Shown in pieces: positions 25,538-33,794 of a stretch of 37,831 nt of DNA. A model generated the notes under the pieces. That model did not search any database, was not told where the DNA came from, and worked only from the letters and a program-made list of their open reading frames with translations. The DNA is from Paracoccaceae bacterium (GTDB lineage Bacteria; Pseudomonadota; Alphaproteobacteria; Rhodobacterales; Rhodobacteraceae): NCBI GenBank assembly GCA_026982575.1, contig JALSGU010000373.1:1-37831 (forward strand). Direction: 5' to 3'. The position numbers were made by a program, and so were the translations under genes. Each line of letters begins with the position of its first letter. The stretch's first letter is position 1.

Positions 25538-26191
25538 ATGATTGATTTTGCTGCTGCCCGTGTTGCCATGGTGGACTGTCAGGTCCGCCCGTCCGATGTT
25601 ACGCTTTATCCGGTGATAGAGGCAATGTTATCTGTCCCCAAAGAAGAATTCGTGCCGCGTGACATGCGCGAAGTGGCCTATAGCAGTGATAATATTGTAT
25701 TGGCGGAAAACCGTGTGGTGCTTGACAGCCGCGTGATTGCCAAAATGCTGGATGTATTGAATATCCAGCCCGATGATCTGGTGCTGGATATCGGCGCGGG
25801 GCTTGGATATTCCAGCGCGCTGATTGCCCATCTGGCCGAAGCCGTAATCGCGGTTGAGGAAAACGAGGTTCTGGCGGCCGAGGCCGAGCGTATTCTGGCC
25901 GAACAATCCGCCGATAACGCCATTGTGCAGGTTGGCAAATTATCCGAAGGCGCGCCGCAGCACGGCCCGTATGATGCAATCATCATTCAAGGCGGTGTGG
26001 AGCAGGTGCCAGATGCATTGCTGGACCAGCTGAAAATCGGAGGCCGGATTGTGGCAATTAAAATGCAGGGCGCATTGGGGCAGTGTATGATTGGCCTGCA
26101 AACCAAAACCGGCATTGACTGGCGCTGGGCGTTTGATGCTACAGCCCCGGTATTGCCGGGATTTGAAAAGCCCGAAGAGTTCCGGTTTTAA
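25538..26191 (+). CDS. pcm: Protein-L-isoaspartate O-methyltransferase family protein
   Basis: This is a 217-residue SAM-dependent methyltransferase. The Rossmann motif VLDIGAGLGYSSALIAHLAE (about residues 80-99), the N-terminal MVDCQVRPSDVT, and YDAIIIQGGVEQVPDALLDQ with LKIGGRIV mark the PCMT family, which repairs isoaspartyl residues. The usual 'GTGSGY' is GAGLGY here, as in the shorter alphaproteobacterial group found next to tolC. Whether these still repair isoaspartate is uncertain. I start at 25538, not at 25484, because the extra leader contains the hairpin of the intergenic gap. tolC follows after 70 bases. Confidence 0.82.
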   Translation: MIDFAAARVAMVDCQVRPSDVTLYPVIEAMLSVPKEEFVPRDMREVAYSSDNIVLAENRVVLDSRVIAKMLDVLNIQPDDLVLDIGAGLGYSSALIAHLAEAVIAVEENEVLAAEAERILAEQSADNAIVQVGKLSEGAPQHGPYDAIIIQGGVEQVPDALLDQLKIGGRIVAIKMQGALGQCMIGLQTKTGIDWRWAFDATAPVLPGFEKPEEFRF

Positions 26192-26261
26192 GGCAACGAA
26201 TCCTTGCGACTTTTGCCAAAGCCGTTAGCCTTCATTACTTGCAAAGATTCGGAGAATCATC

Positions 26262-27656
26262 GTGGCATCAAAATTTCAAACCCTTCTTTTGGTATGTGCG
26301 ACAGTTTCATCCACTGCATTTGGTATGTCTGCCACCGCTGACAGCCTGCTGGATGCGATGCGGCTGGCTTATGAAACCAACCCGACCCTGGCGATAAACC
26401 GCGCGGCATTGCGCACCACCGACGAATCCGTCGCGCAGGCAATTGCGGCACGGCGCGGGTCTTTGGCTTTGACCAGCAGCGCCAATTTTTCACAGGCTCC
26501 GATTTCCAGCGGCAATATCACAGATACTTATGCAATTTCCCTGAATGCCAGCCTTACCCTGTTTGACGGGGGCCGTGGGCGTGATGCGGTTGCATCAGCC
26601 ACGGAATCGGTTTTGGCGGCGCGGGCCAGTCTTAGCAACGCGGAACAAAGCGTTATGCTGGATGCGGCGACCGCATTTTTGAATGTGCGGCGTGATGTGC
26701 AGTTTGTTACCTTGTCGCGCAACAATGTCAATGTTTTGAAACAACAGGTTCAGGCAGCCGAAGACCGTTTTGCGGTCGGGGCGGTAACCCGCACCGATGT
26801 TGCCCAAACCCAGGCACGGCTTGCCGCGGCCCAAAGCAACCTTGCCGCCAGCCGTGGCGCATTGGCGATCAGTGCTGAAATTTATCGTGCAACCGTTGGT
26901 GTTGCCCCCAATAACCTGTCGGCGCCCCCTGCCTTGCCACATTTACCAGGCAGTTTGGCTGCCGCTGAAGAAATCGCAATCAGAACCCATCCGTTGATGC
27001 AAGCGGCCCATCATGCGGAAAAATCCGCCGCGCTGGATATGCGCCGCGCCCAAAATGCACGCTTGCCCAGCCTTTCGGCCAATGCTTCGGTTGGCGGCAC
27101 TTATGCGGATGATTTTTTTGGCAATAAGCAATGGCGCGATTCTGCCAGCGTTGGCTTGTCGGCTTCGGTGCCGATCTATGCGGGCGGGTCGATTTCTGCG
27201 GCTATCCGGCAGGCCGGAACCATTGTTGAGCGGCGCATGGCAGAAACCCAGAATACCCGCGTTGTCGTGCGCCAGAATGTTGCTGCTTCGTGGTTCGAGC
27301 TGCAAATCGCCAATGCGTCGATTGCCGCCAGCCAGTTGCAGATCGAGGCATCACAATACGCCTATGACGGTATCCAGCAAGAGGCCGAACTGGGCGCGCG
27401 CACAGTGTTGGACATTCTGAATGCGGAGCAAGACCTGCTGAATGCCCGCACCAACCTGATTTCTGCCATGCACAAGAAAAGCGTGGCGGGCTATCGTTTG
27501 CTGGCTGCCATGGGGTTGCTGACCCCCGAAAACCTGGAGCTGGGGATCGAGCTTTATGACCCCGGCAAAAATTTTGATCGTATCCGCAACGCTCCGGTTA
27601 GTACATTTGGCGCGGGGCAGGTGCTTGATGGAATTTCTGATCGCTGGAACCGCTGA
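26262..27656 (+). CDS. tolC: TolC-family outer membrane efflux channel
   Basis: This 464-residue outer membrane protein forms the exit duct for type I secretion and multidrug efflux. A signal peptide (hydrophobic to about residue 22, cleavage near SATA-DS) is followed by two repeated OEP domains. Typical segments are LLDAMRLAYETNPTLAINRA, VGAVTRTDVAQTQARLAAAQ and LGARTVLDILNAEQDLLNAR. The start is a GTG at 26262 with GGAGA seven bases upstream. It is downstream of the pcm-like gene. Its transporter partner is not in the window. Confidence 0.93.
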   Translation: MASKFQTLLLVCATVSSTAFGMSATADSLLDAMRLAYETNPTLAINRAALRTTDESVAQAIAARRGSLALTSSANFSQAPISSGNITDTYAISLNASLTLFDGGRGRDAVASATESVLAARASLSNAEQSVMLDAATAFLNVRRDVQFVTLSRNNVNVLKQQVQAAEDRFAVGAVTRTDVAQTQARLAAAQSNLAASRGALAISAEIYRATVGVAPNNLSAPPALPHLPGSLAAAEEIAIRTHPLMQAAHHAEKSAALDMRRAQNARLPSLSANASVGGTYADDFFGNKQWRDSASVGLSASVPIYAGGSISAAIRQAGTIVERRMAETQNTRVVVRQNVAASWFELQIANASIAASQLQIEASQYAYDGIQQEAELGARTVLDILNAEQDLLNARTNLISAMHKKSVAGYRLLAAMGLLTPENLELGIELYDPGKNFDRIRNAPVSTFGAGQVLDGISDRWNR

Positions 27657-28005
27657 TTCCCGGAGGGTGGCCGTTTTGAGCTGTCACAAAATTGGGCCAC
27701 TCCTTTAACTGCATATTTGAATAGCACCCGCCTTGATTATGTCCTGATTTGTGCCATGCCAGATTTTGCTTTGTCGAGATATTTGCCAGCAGAATAAGTT
27801 GGGCGTGATGGTTGTAAGGCGGCTGTCTCGGGGGGCTTTTATAATTTACGCAGACGGAATTCACCTTAGGGTAAAAAACTCCTTGGGGTGCAGGTCATCT
27901 CCTCCTCCCCTCAGGCTTTGCTTTAAGGTTGTAAACTTATTTATACAGGTGCAAACTCGGCGTATGGTAAAGGCGTACAAGCGTAAAAAGGTATAAAAAC
28001 ATAAG
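27657..28005. other. Intergenic stretch between tolC and the accessory cassette
   Basis: I find no convincing gene in these 349 bases. Short frames on both strands give no recognisable product. The last 70 bases are AT-rich (ttgtaaac...ttatacagg) and probably hold the promoter of the cassette. No intrinsic tolC terminator is obvious. It may be the left junction of the inserted cassette, but no mobile-element end is visible. Confidence 0.4.
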
Positions 28006-28581
28006 ATGCAAAAACATTCTGGATTTCACGTTGATTTTCCTTTTCGGGGCAATCGGGACTATGTTCACAGTGCCAGTCTCGGGAACTATTTTGCAGAGCG
28101 ATATCCAGAAGCAGACCATTTCGAGATTGTTATTAAGGAGTGGATGGATAGCCGCGTTGTTTTTACGCCGGTAGACGTGCTTGAAAATACTGAAAACGGT
28201 TATGTAAGGGTAGGGGGCAAAGGGACCAATACCTTGTTCACCTTTGCGCAAGACAAAGCGCACCCTGTGCAAACCCGCAATGATTACGATGAAAGTTCCC
28301 TTATTGTGTGTTCGGAAATATCAGACAAGACCCTAACATGTTTGCCGACCGGAGAGGGCAGTTTTTTTGATCGGCTTATCGCCGCAAACAAGGTGTTGAT
28401 CAACACCGTTTGCCAGCCAAATGTAAAGCTGGTCGCCAGCAAAATAACAACCCGGGGATTTTGGCAGGATAATATCAATTTCCAGCTGGTGCTTGCCGGA
28501 CATGTTGGCACCCGCATTTTCAAAACCAGAATTCTGGTGGATCAAAAATATTCTGGCGAGGTGGTGTTCTATGGAGAATAA
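28006..28581 (+). CDS. Unrecognised 191-residue protein, first gene of ketosynthase/ACP cassette
   Basis: I do not recognise this protein. It has no signal peptide or membrane segment, so it is probably cytoplasmic. Visible landmarks are FPFRGNRDYVHSASLGNYF near the N-terminus, a middle run with NDYDESSLIVCSEI, SFFDRLIAANKVLINTV, and a C-terminal strand pair ending FKTRILVDQKYSGEVVFYGE. The alternating strands and one long helix (DRLIAANKVL) would suit a hotdog-like fold, such as an acyl-ACP dehydratase or thioesterase, but this is a guess from pattern alone. It overlaps the following ketosynthase III gene by 11 bases, which ties it to acyl-chain chemistry. The ribosome binding site is weak. 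Confidence 0.7.
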   Translation: MQKHSGFHVDFPFRGNRDYVHSASLGNYFAERYPEADHFEIVIKEWMDSRVVFTPVDVLENTENGYVRVGGKGTNTLFTFAQDKAHPVQTRNDYDESSLIVCSEISDKTLTCLPTGEGSFFDRLIAANKVLINTVCQPNVKLVASKITTRGFWQDNINFQLVLAGHVGTRIFKTRILVDQKYSGEVVFYGE

Positions 28582-29509
28582 CCCTTTTTCCGTAGCCGGC
28601 ATTGGTGTTTACATCCCTGAAAGCAGGCTGGACAACACAGCCCGCGCCGAAAGGTTTGATTATGACCCAGCCTCTCTGAGAGACAAGATAGGGGTCTTGC
28701 AAACCGCGCGGAAAGCGCCCGGAGAAGAAACCTCTGACTTGTGCGTTAAAGCGCTGGAAAATTTGACACATAAAATGGGCGATGCGCTGGATTTGGCCGA
28801 AATAGACTTGATTGTCGTTGTGACACAACACCCTGACGGTTGCGGGCTGCCCCACACGTCCGCCATTTTACACGGCAAACTGAATATGCCTAAAACCTGC
28901 TTTGCATTCGATATTTCCCTCGGCTGCTCTGGCTATGTTTCTGCTCTGGCTACTGTTTCCGGGCACTTGATGGCTATTGGCGGCCAAAGCGCTTTGTTGT
29001 TCACCGCAGACCCCTATTCAAAGTCTTTGAGCGAGGGCGATAAAAACACATCCATGATATTTGGAGATGCCGCGACGGTTACTTTGATCACCCCTGGAAA
29101 TTCCTGGAAAATAGGGCGGTTCGATAGTGGCACCATAGGACAAAAAGCGGATGCCCTTGAGCGGGATACGGAGGGCGTTTTGCGCATGAATGGTCGCGCG
29201 GTCTTTAATTTTTGTGCTTTGAATGTGCCGCCGAGCATCCATAGAGTTTTGGCGTTAAACTGCGTGGAAATGTCCGATATAGATAGTTTTGCGTTGCACC
29301 CCGGGTCAAAATACATTGTTGATACCATTTCAAAACGGCTAGGGTTGCCTAAGCCGGAAAGCCTAGCTTGCGCAGAATACGGCAATACGGTTTCCTCCTC
29401 TATTCCGATAATTCTCAATGGATTAGAGCGTTTACAAAATAGGCGTATTATTGTATCCGGCTTTGGCGTGGGCTTGGGATGGGCCTCTTGTTTACTTTAT
29501 TCGGAGTAA
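28571..29509 (+). CDS. FabH-like 3-oxoacyl-ACP synthase III
   Basis: This 312-residue thiolase-fold condensing enzyme is related to FabH. The catalytic triad of ketosynthase III is intact: Cys119 in FDISLGCSGYVSAL, His243 in SFALHPGSKYIVDT and Asn272 in YGNTVSSSIPIIL. It would join a short acyl-CoA starter to an extender on ACP. The FabH adaptor site near His is HPGSK rather than HQAN, so it is a divergent member and unlikely to be the housekeeping FabH. The ATG at 28571 lies inside the upstream gene's end. A dedicated ACP gene follows directly. A role in making a specialised acyl group is inferred. Confidence 0.87.
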   Translation: MENNPFSVAGIGVYIPESRLDNTARAERFDYDPASLRDKIGVLQTARKAPGEETSDLCVKALENLTHKMGDALDLAEIDLIVVVTQHPDGCGLPHTSAILHGKLNMPKTCFAFDISLGCSGYVSALATVSGHLMAIGGQSALLFTADPYSKSLSEGDKNTSMIFGDAATVTLITPGNSWKIGRFDSGTIGQKADALERDTEGVLRMNGRAVFNFCALNVPPSIHRVLALNCVEMSDIDSFALHPGSKYIVDTISKRLGLPKPESLACAEYGNTVSSSIPIILNGLERLQNRRIIVSGFGVGLGWASCLLYSE

Positions 29510-29513
29510 TTTT

Positions 29514-29750
29514 ATGTCTGTTGAGAACGATATTCGGAAAATCATATCTGACGCCGTTGTAGGGCTGGATATGGACACTGTCACGCGTAATGCCCTGTTT
29601 GCGGATGTCGGTATAGATTCTCTTGATATTGCCACCATTCTGCTTGAAGCTCAGGAAAAATTCAATGTCGAGATTCCCGAGGGGCAAGAGGATGATTTTG
29701 ACACGCTTGGAAAGCTGGCTGCCTTTATAGAAGACCATGTTGATGGGTAG
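29514..29750 (+). CDS. Acyl carrier protein
   Basis: This is a 78-residue acidic, four-helix acyl carrier. The phosphopantetheine site is VGIDSLDIA with Ser36, and the C-terminal half has the usual KFNVEIPEGQEDDFDTLGKL and IEDHV. It starts four bases after the ketosynthase stop with GGAG eight bases upstream of the ATG, and it overlaps the next gene by 14 bases. It differs from housekeeping AcpP, which normally has a DSLDTVEL-type motif, so it is probably a private carrier for this cassette. Confidence 0.92.
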   Translation: MSVENDIRKIISDAVVGLDMDTVTRNALFADVGIDSLDIATILLEAQEKFNVEIPEGQEDDFDTLGKLAAFIEDHVDG

Positions 29751-30831
29751 CCACTTGGCCGAGGCTATGTGTTCTAAAATTAGCGGGACAGAGGCAGAGT
29801 TCAGGAAGTTCCTTGAATATATCCGGCCTATTATTTTAGAAAATAAGGCTGAGCAGACGCTAAGTGAGCTTCATGCAGAGCTTGGTGTCTGGCTTCAAAA
29901 AACTGAATTATCTGCGACGCGCCGGCAGCTCGGGATGCTCTATTATGCGCTGCTCAAGTGGCGGGTAGAAAGGGTTTTCAGCTATCCCGCAGAAGGCCGT
30001 CTGCAAGCCCGCACCCAATATTGGGAGCTGGAATGGAATTGTCCGGTTTTTGAGTTCCAAAAGCTGTTTTCGGCTAAAACCTTTGAGAAATTTCCGGATC
30101 TTGGCGGCTTCAAGGCCATCAACAAGGTGTATTCCACCGTCACCGGAACCCGTTCATCTTTTATAGATGCACGGTTTAGCGGAGATGTGCGCGTGCATCG
30201 CAGGGCAGGGGCGGATAAAACCATTGTTGTGTTTACCGCCAAAGATTACCAGTTTGCAGGCATCGCCATAACTCTCTTTGATCGTGCTGTCGCCGAGCCG
30301 CTAAATGCCAACCTTGTGGTATTTAAAGATTTTAACAACAGCATTTTTCTGGCTGGTCTCAAATCTGTGGGCGGGTTCGATGCTTCGGTTCAATATGTTC
30401 ATAACCTTTTAACCGAATTTGCGCACACAAAAATAATTGGAATGGGGGCTTCTAGCGGTGTGTTCGCAGCCCTAAATTACGGGGCCAGAGTCGGGATCGA
30501 ACACGTAGTGGCGCTGGCCGGTCCAACATCTTTGGATATCGGCCTGAATAGCGGAACACGGCCCGTATATAAAAAGATTTTTGAAGATCACAAGGCCGGG
30601 CTGATCGATTACCCGGACCTTTCCAAGGTTGTTGCTGGTTCCAGCTTGAATCGGATAGATTTTTTTGTTGGTGGGCGAAATGAATACGATATGGCGCAAA
30701 TGCAATATCTGCTGGCACGCTCCGATGTGATGTGCCCGCATGTTTATGAGCGCAATGGCGCCCATGTGTTGTTGGATGTGACCCTGTCCGATGGCACCTT
30801 GTTTAAAGCTATAAATGCAGAAACGGCGTAA
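29737..30831 (+). CDS. Alpha/beta-hydrolase-fold protein of the ACP cassette
   Basis: This 364-residue protein has two parts. Residues 1 to about 155 are mostly helical and match no family I know. Residues about 160-350 have a hydrolase-like core: strand KTIVVFTAKD, nucleophile elbow IGMGASSGVFAALNYG with Ser239, a possible acid at Asp318 (GGRNEYDMAQ) and His343 (NGAHVLLD). There is no signal peptide. It may be a thioesterase or acyltransferase that takes the acyl group from the neighbouring ACP. The general plan recalls Asp2-like and glycan-acylating hydrolase-fold proteins, but the link is weak. Starts at 29737 and 29743 are both possible. Confidence 0.75.
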   Translation: MLMGSHLAEAMCSKISGTEAEFRKFLEYIRPIILENKAEQTLSELHAELGVWLQKTELSATRRQLGMLYYALLKWRVERVFSYPAEGRLQARTQYWELEWNCPVFEFQKLFSAKTFEKFPDLGGFKAINKVYSTVTGTRSSFIDARFSGDVRVHRRAGADKTIVVFTAKDYQFAGIAITLFDRAVAEPLNANLVVFKDFNNSIFLAGLKSVGGFDASVQYVHNLLTEFAHTKIIGMGASSGVFAALNYGARVGIEHVVALAGPTSLDIGLNSGTRPVYKKIFEDHKAGLIDYPDLSKVVAGSSLNRIDFFVGGRNEYDMAQMQYLLARSDVMCPHVYERNGAHVLLDVTLSDGTLFKAINAETA

Positions 30832-30904
30832 AAGACTAGGCCCGAAGTGGGTTTTGATTTATCAAGAATGAACGTATTCCCGCCTTTGGAGTGAAAGAGA
30901 TGTG

Positions 30905-31897
30905 ATGTCTGACAGAGTGAGTATTTGTGCTGTAATTCAAAATGATGGAAAAATGCTGGCGCAGGGGCTGTTGTTTGCGGCCTCCCTGAGAAAACATGGC
31001 AATGACAAGTTTGATGTTTTTCTATGTTGCCCGAAAAATTCGGATAAGTGGTCGATGGATGTCGAGGTGACCGACCCCGAAGTGCTGTCCTATTTCGAAA
31101 AAATTGGTGTGAAGGTTAATTTTTTTGACAATGCTGCTTTCGGAAGCGCCTACCCTCATTCCAATAAAGCCTATGCTTTTGCTACTCTGCCAGCCAGCCA
31201 GCCTTTTATCTTTTTTGATACCGACTATCTGTTTCTGGACGATCTGTCCGATCTTGATTTCAATTTTGATAACCCGGATTTCATTCGCGGTCCCCGCAGT
31301 TGGCCACCGCTTAACCGCAGCCAGCATTCGCTTGATGAAATTTGGGGTGATATCTATGCCGCCCTCGGGGTCGATACTGCTGTGGTATACCGGCAAGAGC
31401 ATAAAATAAACGACTGGGAGAGATATACCTATTTCAATGCGTCGCTTATATATTTTAAGGATCCGCAGCAATTTTCCGCAATCTATCTCGATAATATGAA
31501 AAAGATATGGGCATTGGACACGCTTAAAATACCGCATCGGTTCTTGTATCCCCAGCTAGATCAGATCGTCTTGCCTGCCACCCTTGCCATGCTCGGGATC
31601 AAGCCGAAAATCTATCGTTTCCAGCACAAACGACGTTTGCGATGGTTGCATTACCATGATTTCCCGTTTCTTTATTATTATCGAAAGGACTATGATTTTA
31701 TAGGTTATGTTCGCACTTTGCTTGAAGAAGATTTGACGCTTGCCGGAATTCTAAGGGGGATCCCAGAGTTTTCACATTATTTCTCTGCTGAAGCTGACAG
31801 CGCCTTGCGAAAAGAAAGCTGCCTTTGGGAAGGGGATGTCAATTTGCGGCACATCAAAGATGACCTGCTGGCCAAGGGTCATTGGTATCAAGGGTAG
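30905..31897 (+). CDS. Putative glycosyltransferase, GT-A fold (GT8-like)
   Basis: This is a soluble protein of about 330 residues, probably a nucleotide-sugar transferase. The N-terminal strand and helix (SICAVIQNDGKMLAQGLLFA) are followed by SNKAYAFATLP, and a DxD-type metal site FFDTDYLFLDDLSDLDF (Asp105/Asp107), as in GT8 enzymes. A later segment, YTYFNASLIYFKDPQQF, resembles the acceptor-side 'FNSGVI' region of such enzymes. I chose the ATG at 30905 rather than the GTG at 30902. It follows the hydrolase-fold gene after 73 bases on the same strand and ends the accessory cassette. The donor and acceptor sugars are unknown. Confidence 0.75.
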   Translation: MSDRVSICAVIQNDGKMLAQGLLFAASLRKHGNDKFDVFLCCPKNSDKWSMDVEVTDPEVLSYFEKIGVKVNFFDNAAFGSAYPHSNKAYAFATLPASQPFIFFDTDYLFLDDLSDLDFNFDNPDFIRGPRSWPPLNRSQHSLDEIWGDIYAALGVDTAVVYRQEHKINDWERYTYFNASLIYFKDPQQFSAIYLDNMKKIWALDTLKIPHRFLYPQLDQIVLPATLAMLGIKPKIYRFQHKRRLRWLHYHDFPFLYYYRKDYDFIGYVRTLLEEDLTLAGILRGIPEFSHYFSAEADSALRKESCLWEGDVNLRHIKDDLLAKGHWYQG

Positions 31898-32003
31898 CAA
31901 CCGTATCTCTATGTTGTTTTTCACATCATATTTGCAGCCAGTAAAACACTTGCGATAATGGCTTTCCGACCACGGCAATGTTCGATTTGTTTGGCCTGCG
32001 GCT

Positions 32004-32150
32004 AAAGACGGCAAGATCAACCTGAACAAGGTCGATCCGCAAGCTTGGCTCACTTGGGTTCTGGAACATATTGCAGACCACAAAATCAACCGGCTGGACG
32101 AACTGATGCCGTGGAATTATACTCCCGAGGAATAGGCCGTGGATGCTTAC
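32004..32150 (+). mobile_element. IS66-family transposase C-terminal remnant and right end
   Basis: An in-frame stretch ending at the stop at 32133-32135 encodes [20 protein letters not shown] followed by [20 protein letters not shown]. This is the C-terminal signature of IS66 TnpC transposases. Fifteen bases further on, the sequence GTGGATGCTTAC ends at 32150, matching an IS66 terminal repeat read outward (ends start GTAAGC). The rest of the transposase is missing and the frame is closed by a stop at 31956-31958, so this is a scar. It lies between the glycosyltransferase gene and sdhAF4. Confidence 0.82.
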
Positions 32151-32174
32151 TATTGAAAGGGTGGTTTCTGTCTC

Positions 32175-32351
32175 TCAAAAGTCCGATACAATCCCCTTTT
32201 TCTCCCAATCGCCAAACCGCACCGGTTCCGGCCCGTCTCGGCCGCCCAGTTCTGTTGGCATATCGCTCGGCTTTGCTTTCAATCGCCGCTCGGCGGCCTC
32301 ACGCAGTGCCTGTTCTGCATTGGCTTTTTGGGGGTTGGTTTTATCGCTCAT
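32175..32351 (-). CDS. Succinate dehydrogenase assembly factor 4 (DUF1674)
   Basis: This 58-residue protein has a charged helical N-terminus (ANAEQALREAAERRLKAK) and the C-terminal family signature GGRDGPEPVRFGDWEKKGIV. SdhAF4 proteins bind flavinylated succinate dehydrogenase subunit A and promote assembly of complex II. The tandem ATG codons at 32354 and 32351 are both possible; spacing from AAAGG favours 32351. It is divergent from rsmB. The IS66 scar ends 24 bases past its stop. Confidence 0.9.
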   Translation of the reverse strand: MSDKTNPQKANAEQALREAAERRLKAKPSDMPTELGGRDGPEPVRFGDWEKKGIVSDF

Positions 32352-32436
32352 CATTACACCTTTAAGAATCCCCTTTGCAGGGGTAATCATTTCAGTTAGT
32401 TGACCTCTTTATAGCCAACCCAGACAGGAAACCGCA

Positions 32437-33729
32437 ATGAGTGCCCCCGGATATGCGCCTCGCGCTGCTGCTGCCCATTTGTTAAACGGTGTTTTAACCG
32501 AACACCGCCTTTTGACCGACATGGTTAATTCCAAAGACGGGCCGCTGGCCAAGCTGCCCCCGCAAGGCAAGGCGCGCGCCCAATCGCTGGCCACCGATAC
32601 CCTGCGCAATTTGGGTCGTATTGATATTGTCATTGACCAGTTTTTGCAAAAAGAACCGCCAATCACCGTGCGAAATGCCCTGCGGTTGGCAACATGTGAG
32701 CTGATTGTCGATAAAATCCCGCCCCATGCCGCCGTGGATGCCGTGGTGCGCTTGGTGAAAAATAACCGTCAAACCACGCGGATGGCGGGCATGGCCAATG
32801 CGGTTGCACGGCGGATTTCCGAAAACGGGGCTGAAATTTGGGCTGATCTGGAGCCAACCCCCCTGCCGCCATATCTGGCAAAGCCCATTCGCCAAACCTA
32901 TGGCAAGGATGTTCTGGCCGCCATTGAACAAGCCCATGAAAACGGCGCGCCAATTGATATTACGCTGCAAAGCCCCGCTGATACCGATGATCTGGTTGAG
33001 GCATTGGAGGCAAGCGTTTTATCAACCGGTTCCTTGCGTCTGTTCAAGTGGGGCCAAATCTCAACCATGCCGGGGTTTGAAGAAGGCGCTTGGTGGGTGC
33101 AAGATGCCAGCGCTGCCATCCCCGCGCAATTGCTGGGCGATGTAGCTGGCAAAAAAGTGCTGGATATCTGCGCCGCGCCCGGTGGTAAAACCATGCAACT
33201 GGCGGCAGCAGGCGGTGATGTCACCGCGATTGATTTGTCAAAATACCGGATGGAGCGGGTGCGCGAAAACCTGACCCGCACCAAATTATCGGCTGAACTG
33301 GTAGTGGTAGATGTGTTGAAATACCAGCCCGATCAAAAATTTGATTCCATTTTGCTGGATGCGCCCTGTTCGGCCACCGGCACCATTCGCCGCCATCCCG
33401 ACCTGCCATATGTCAAGGCAGATCTGGGCCTGCAACCGGTGCTGGAGTTGCAAAAACAAATGCTTAACCGTGCCGCTGGCTGGCTGGAAACCGGCGGAAA
33501 ACTGGTGTTTTGCACCTGTTCCTTATTGCCAGCCGAGGGCGAAGACCAAATCGCGGCCTTTCTTGAAAGCCATCCGGATTTTGAACAGGTGGCGATTGCC
33601 CCTGAAACCCACGGTTTGCAACCCGATTGGGTCAATAAAACCGGTGCGATGCGCCTGCGGCCTGATTTCTGGGCGGATCGTGGCGGTATGGACGGGTTTT
33701 ATGCGGCGATTTTGACAAAGCGCGCGTGA
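32437..33729 (+). CDS. rsmB: 16S rRNA (cytosine-5-) methyltransferase, RsmB/Sun family
   Basis: This 430-residue enzyme has a NusB-like RNA-binding domain at residues 1 to about 140 (VRNALRLATCELIVDKIPPH) and a SAM-dependent m5C methyltransferase domain after it. SAM binding is shown by VLDICAAPGGKTMQLA. The two essential cysteines are Cys311 in DAPCSATG and Cys361 in FCTCSLLPAEGED. It would methylate 16S rRNA near C967. AGGAA precedes the ATG. The heparinase-like gene and purH follow on the same strand, an order I recall as conserved in Rhodobacterales. Confidence 0.93.
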   Translation: MSAPGYAPRAAAAHLLNGVLTEHRLLTDMVNSKDGPLAKLPPQGKARAQSLATDTLRNLGRIDIVIDQFLQKEPPITVRNALRLATCELIVDKIPPHAAVDAVVRLVKNNRQTTRMAGMANAVARRISENGAEIWADLEPTPLPPYLAKPIRQTYGKDVLAAIEQAHENGAPIDITLQSPADTDDLVEALEASVLSTGSLRLFKWGQISTMPGFEEGAWWVQDASAAIPAQLLGDVAGKKVLDICAAPGGKTMQLAAAGGDVTAIDLSKYRMERVRENLTRTKLSAELVVVDVLKYQPDQKFDSILLDAPCSATGTIRRHPDLPYVKADLGLQPVLELQKQMLNRAAGWLETGGKLVFCTCSLLPAEGEDQIAAFLESHPDFEQVAIAPETHGLQPDWVNKTGAMRLRPDFWADRGGMDGFYAAILTKRA

Positions 33730-33794
33730 CATCATGGCCAATGGGCATTACACAATGCCTGACCTAAACCCAACCGCATCACCGCCGCAAATGG

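Noticed and set aside
27657-28005. Transposase remnant at the left side of the cassette
   Set aside because: Translations of this gap on both strands gave nothing I can assign to any transposase family.
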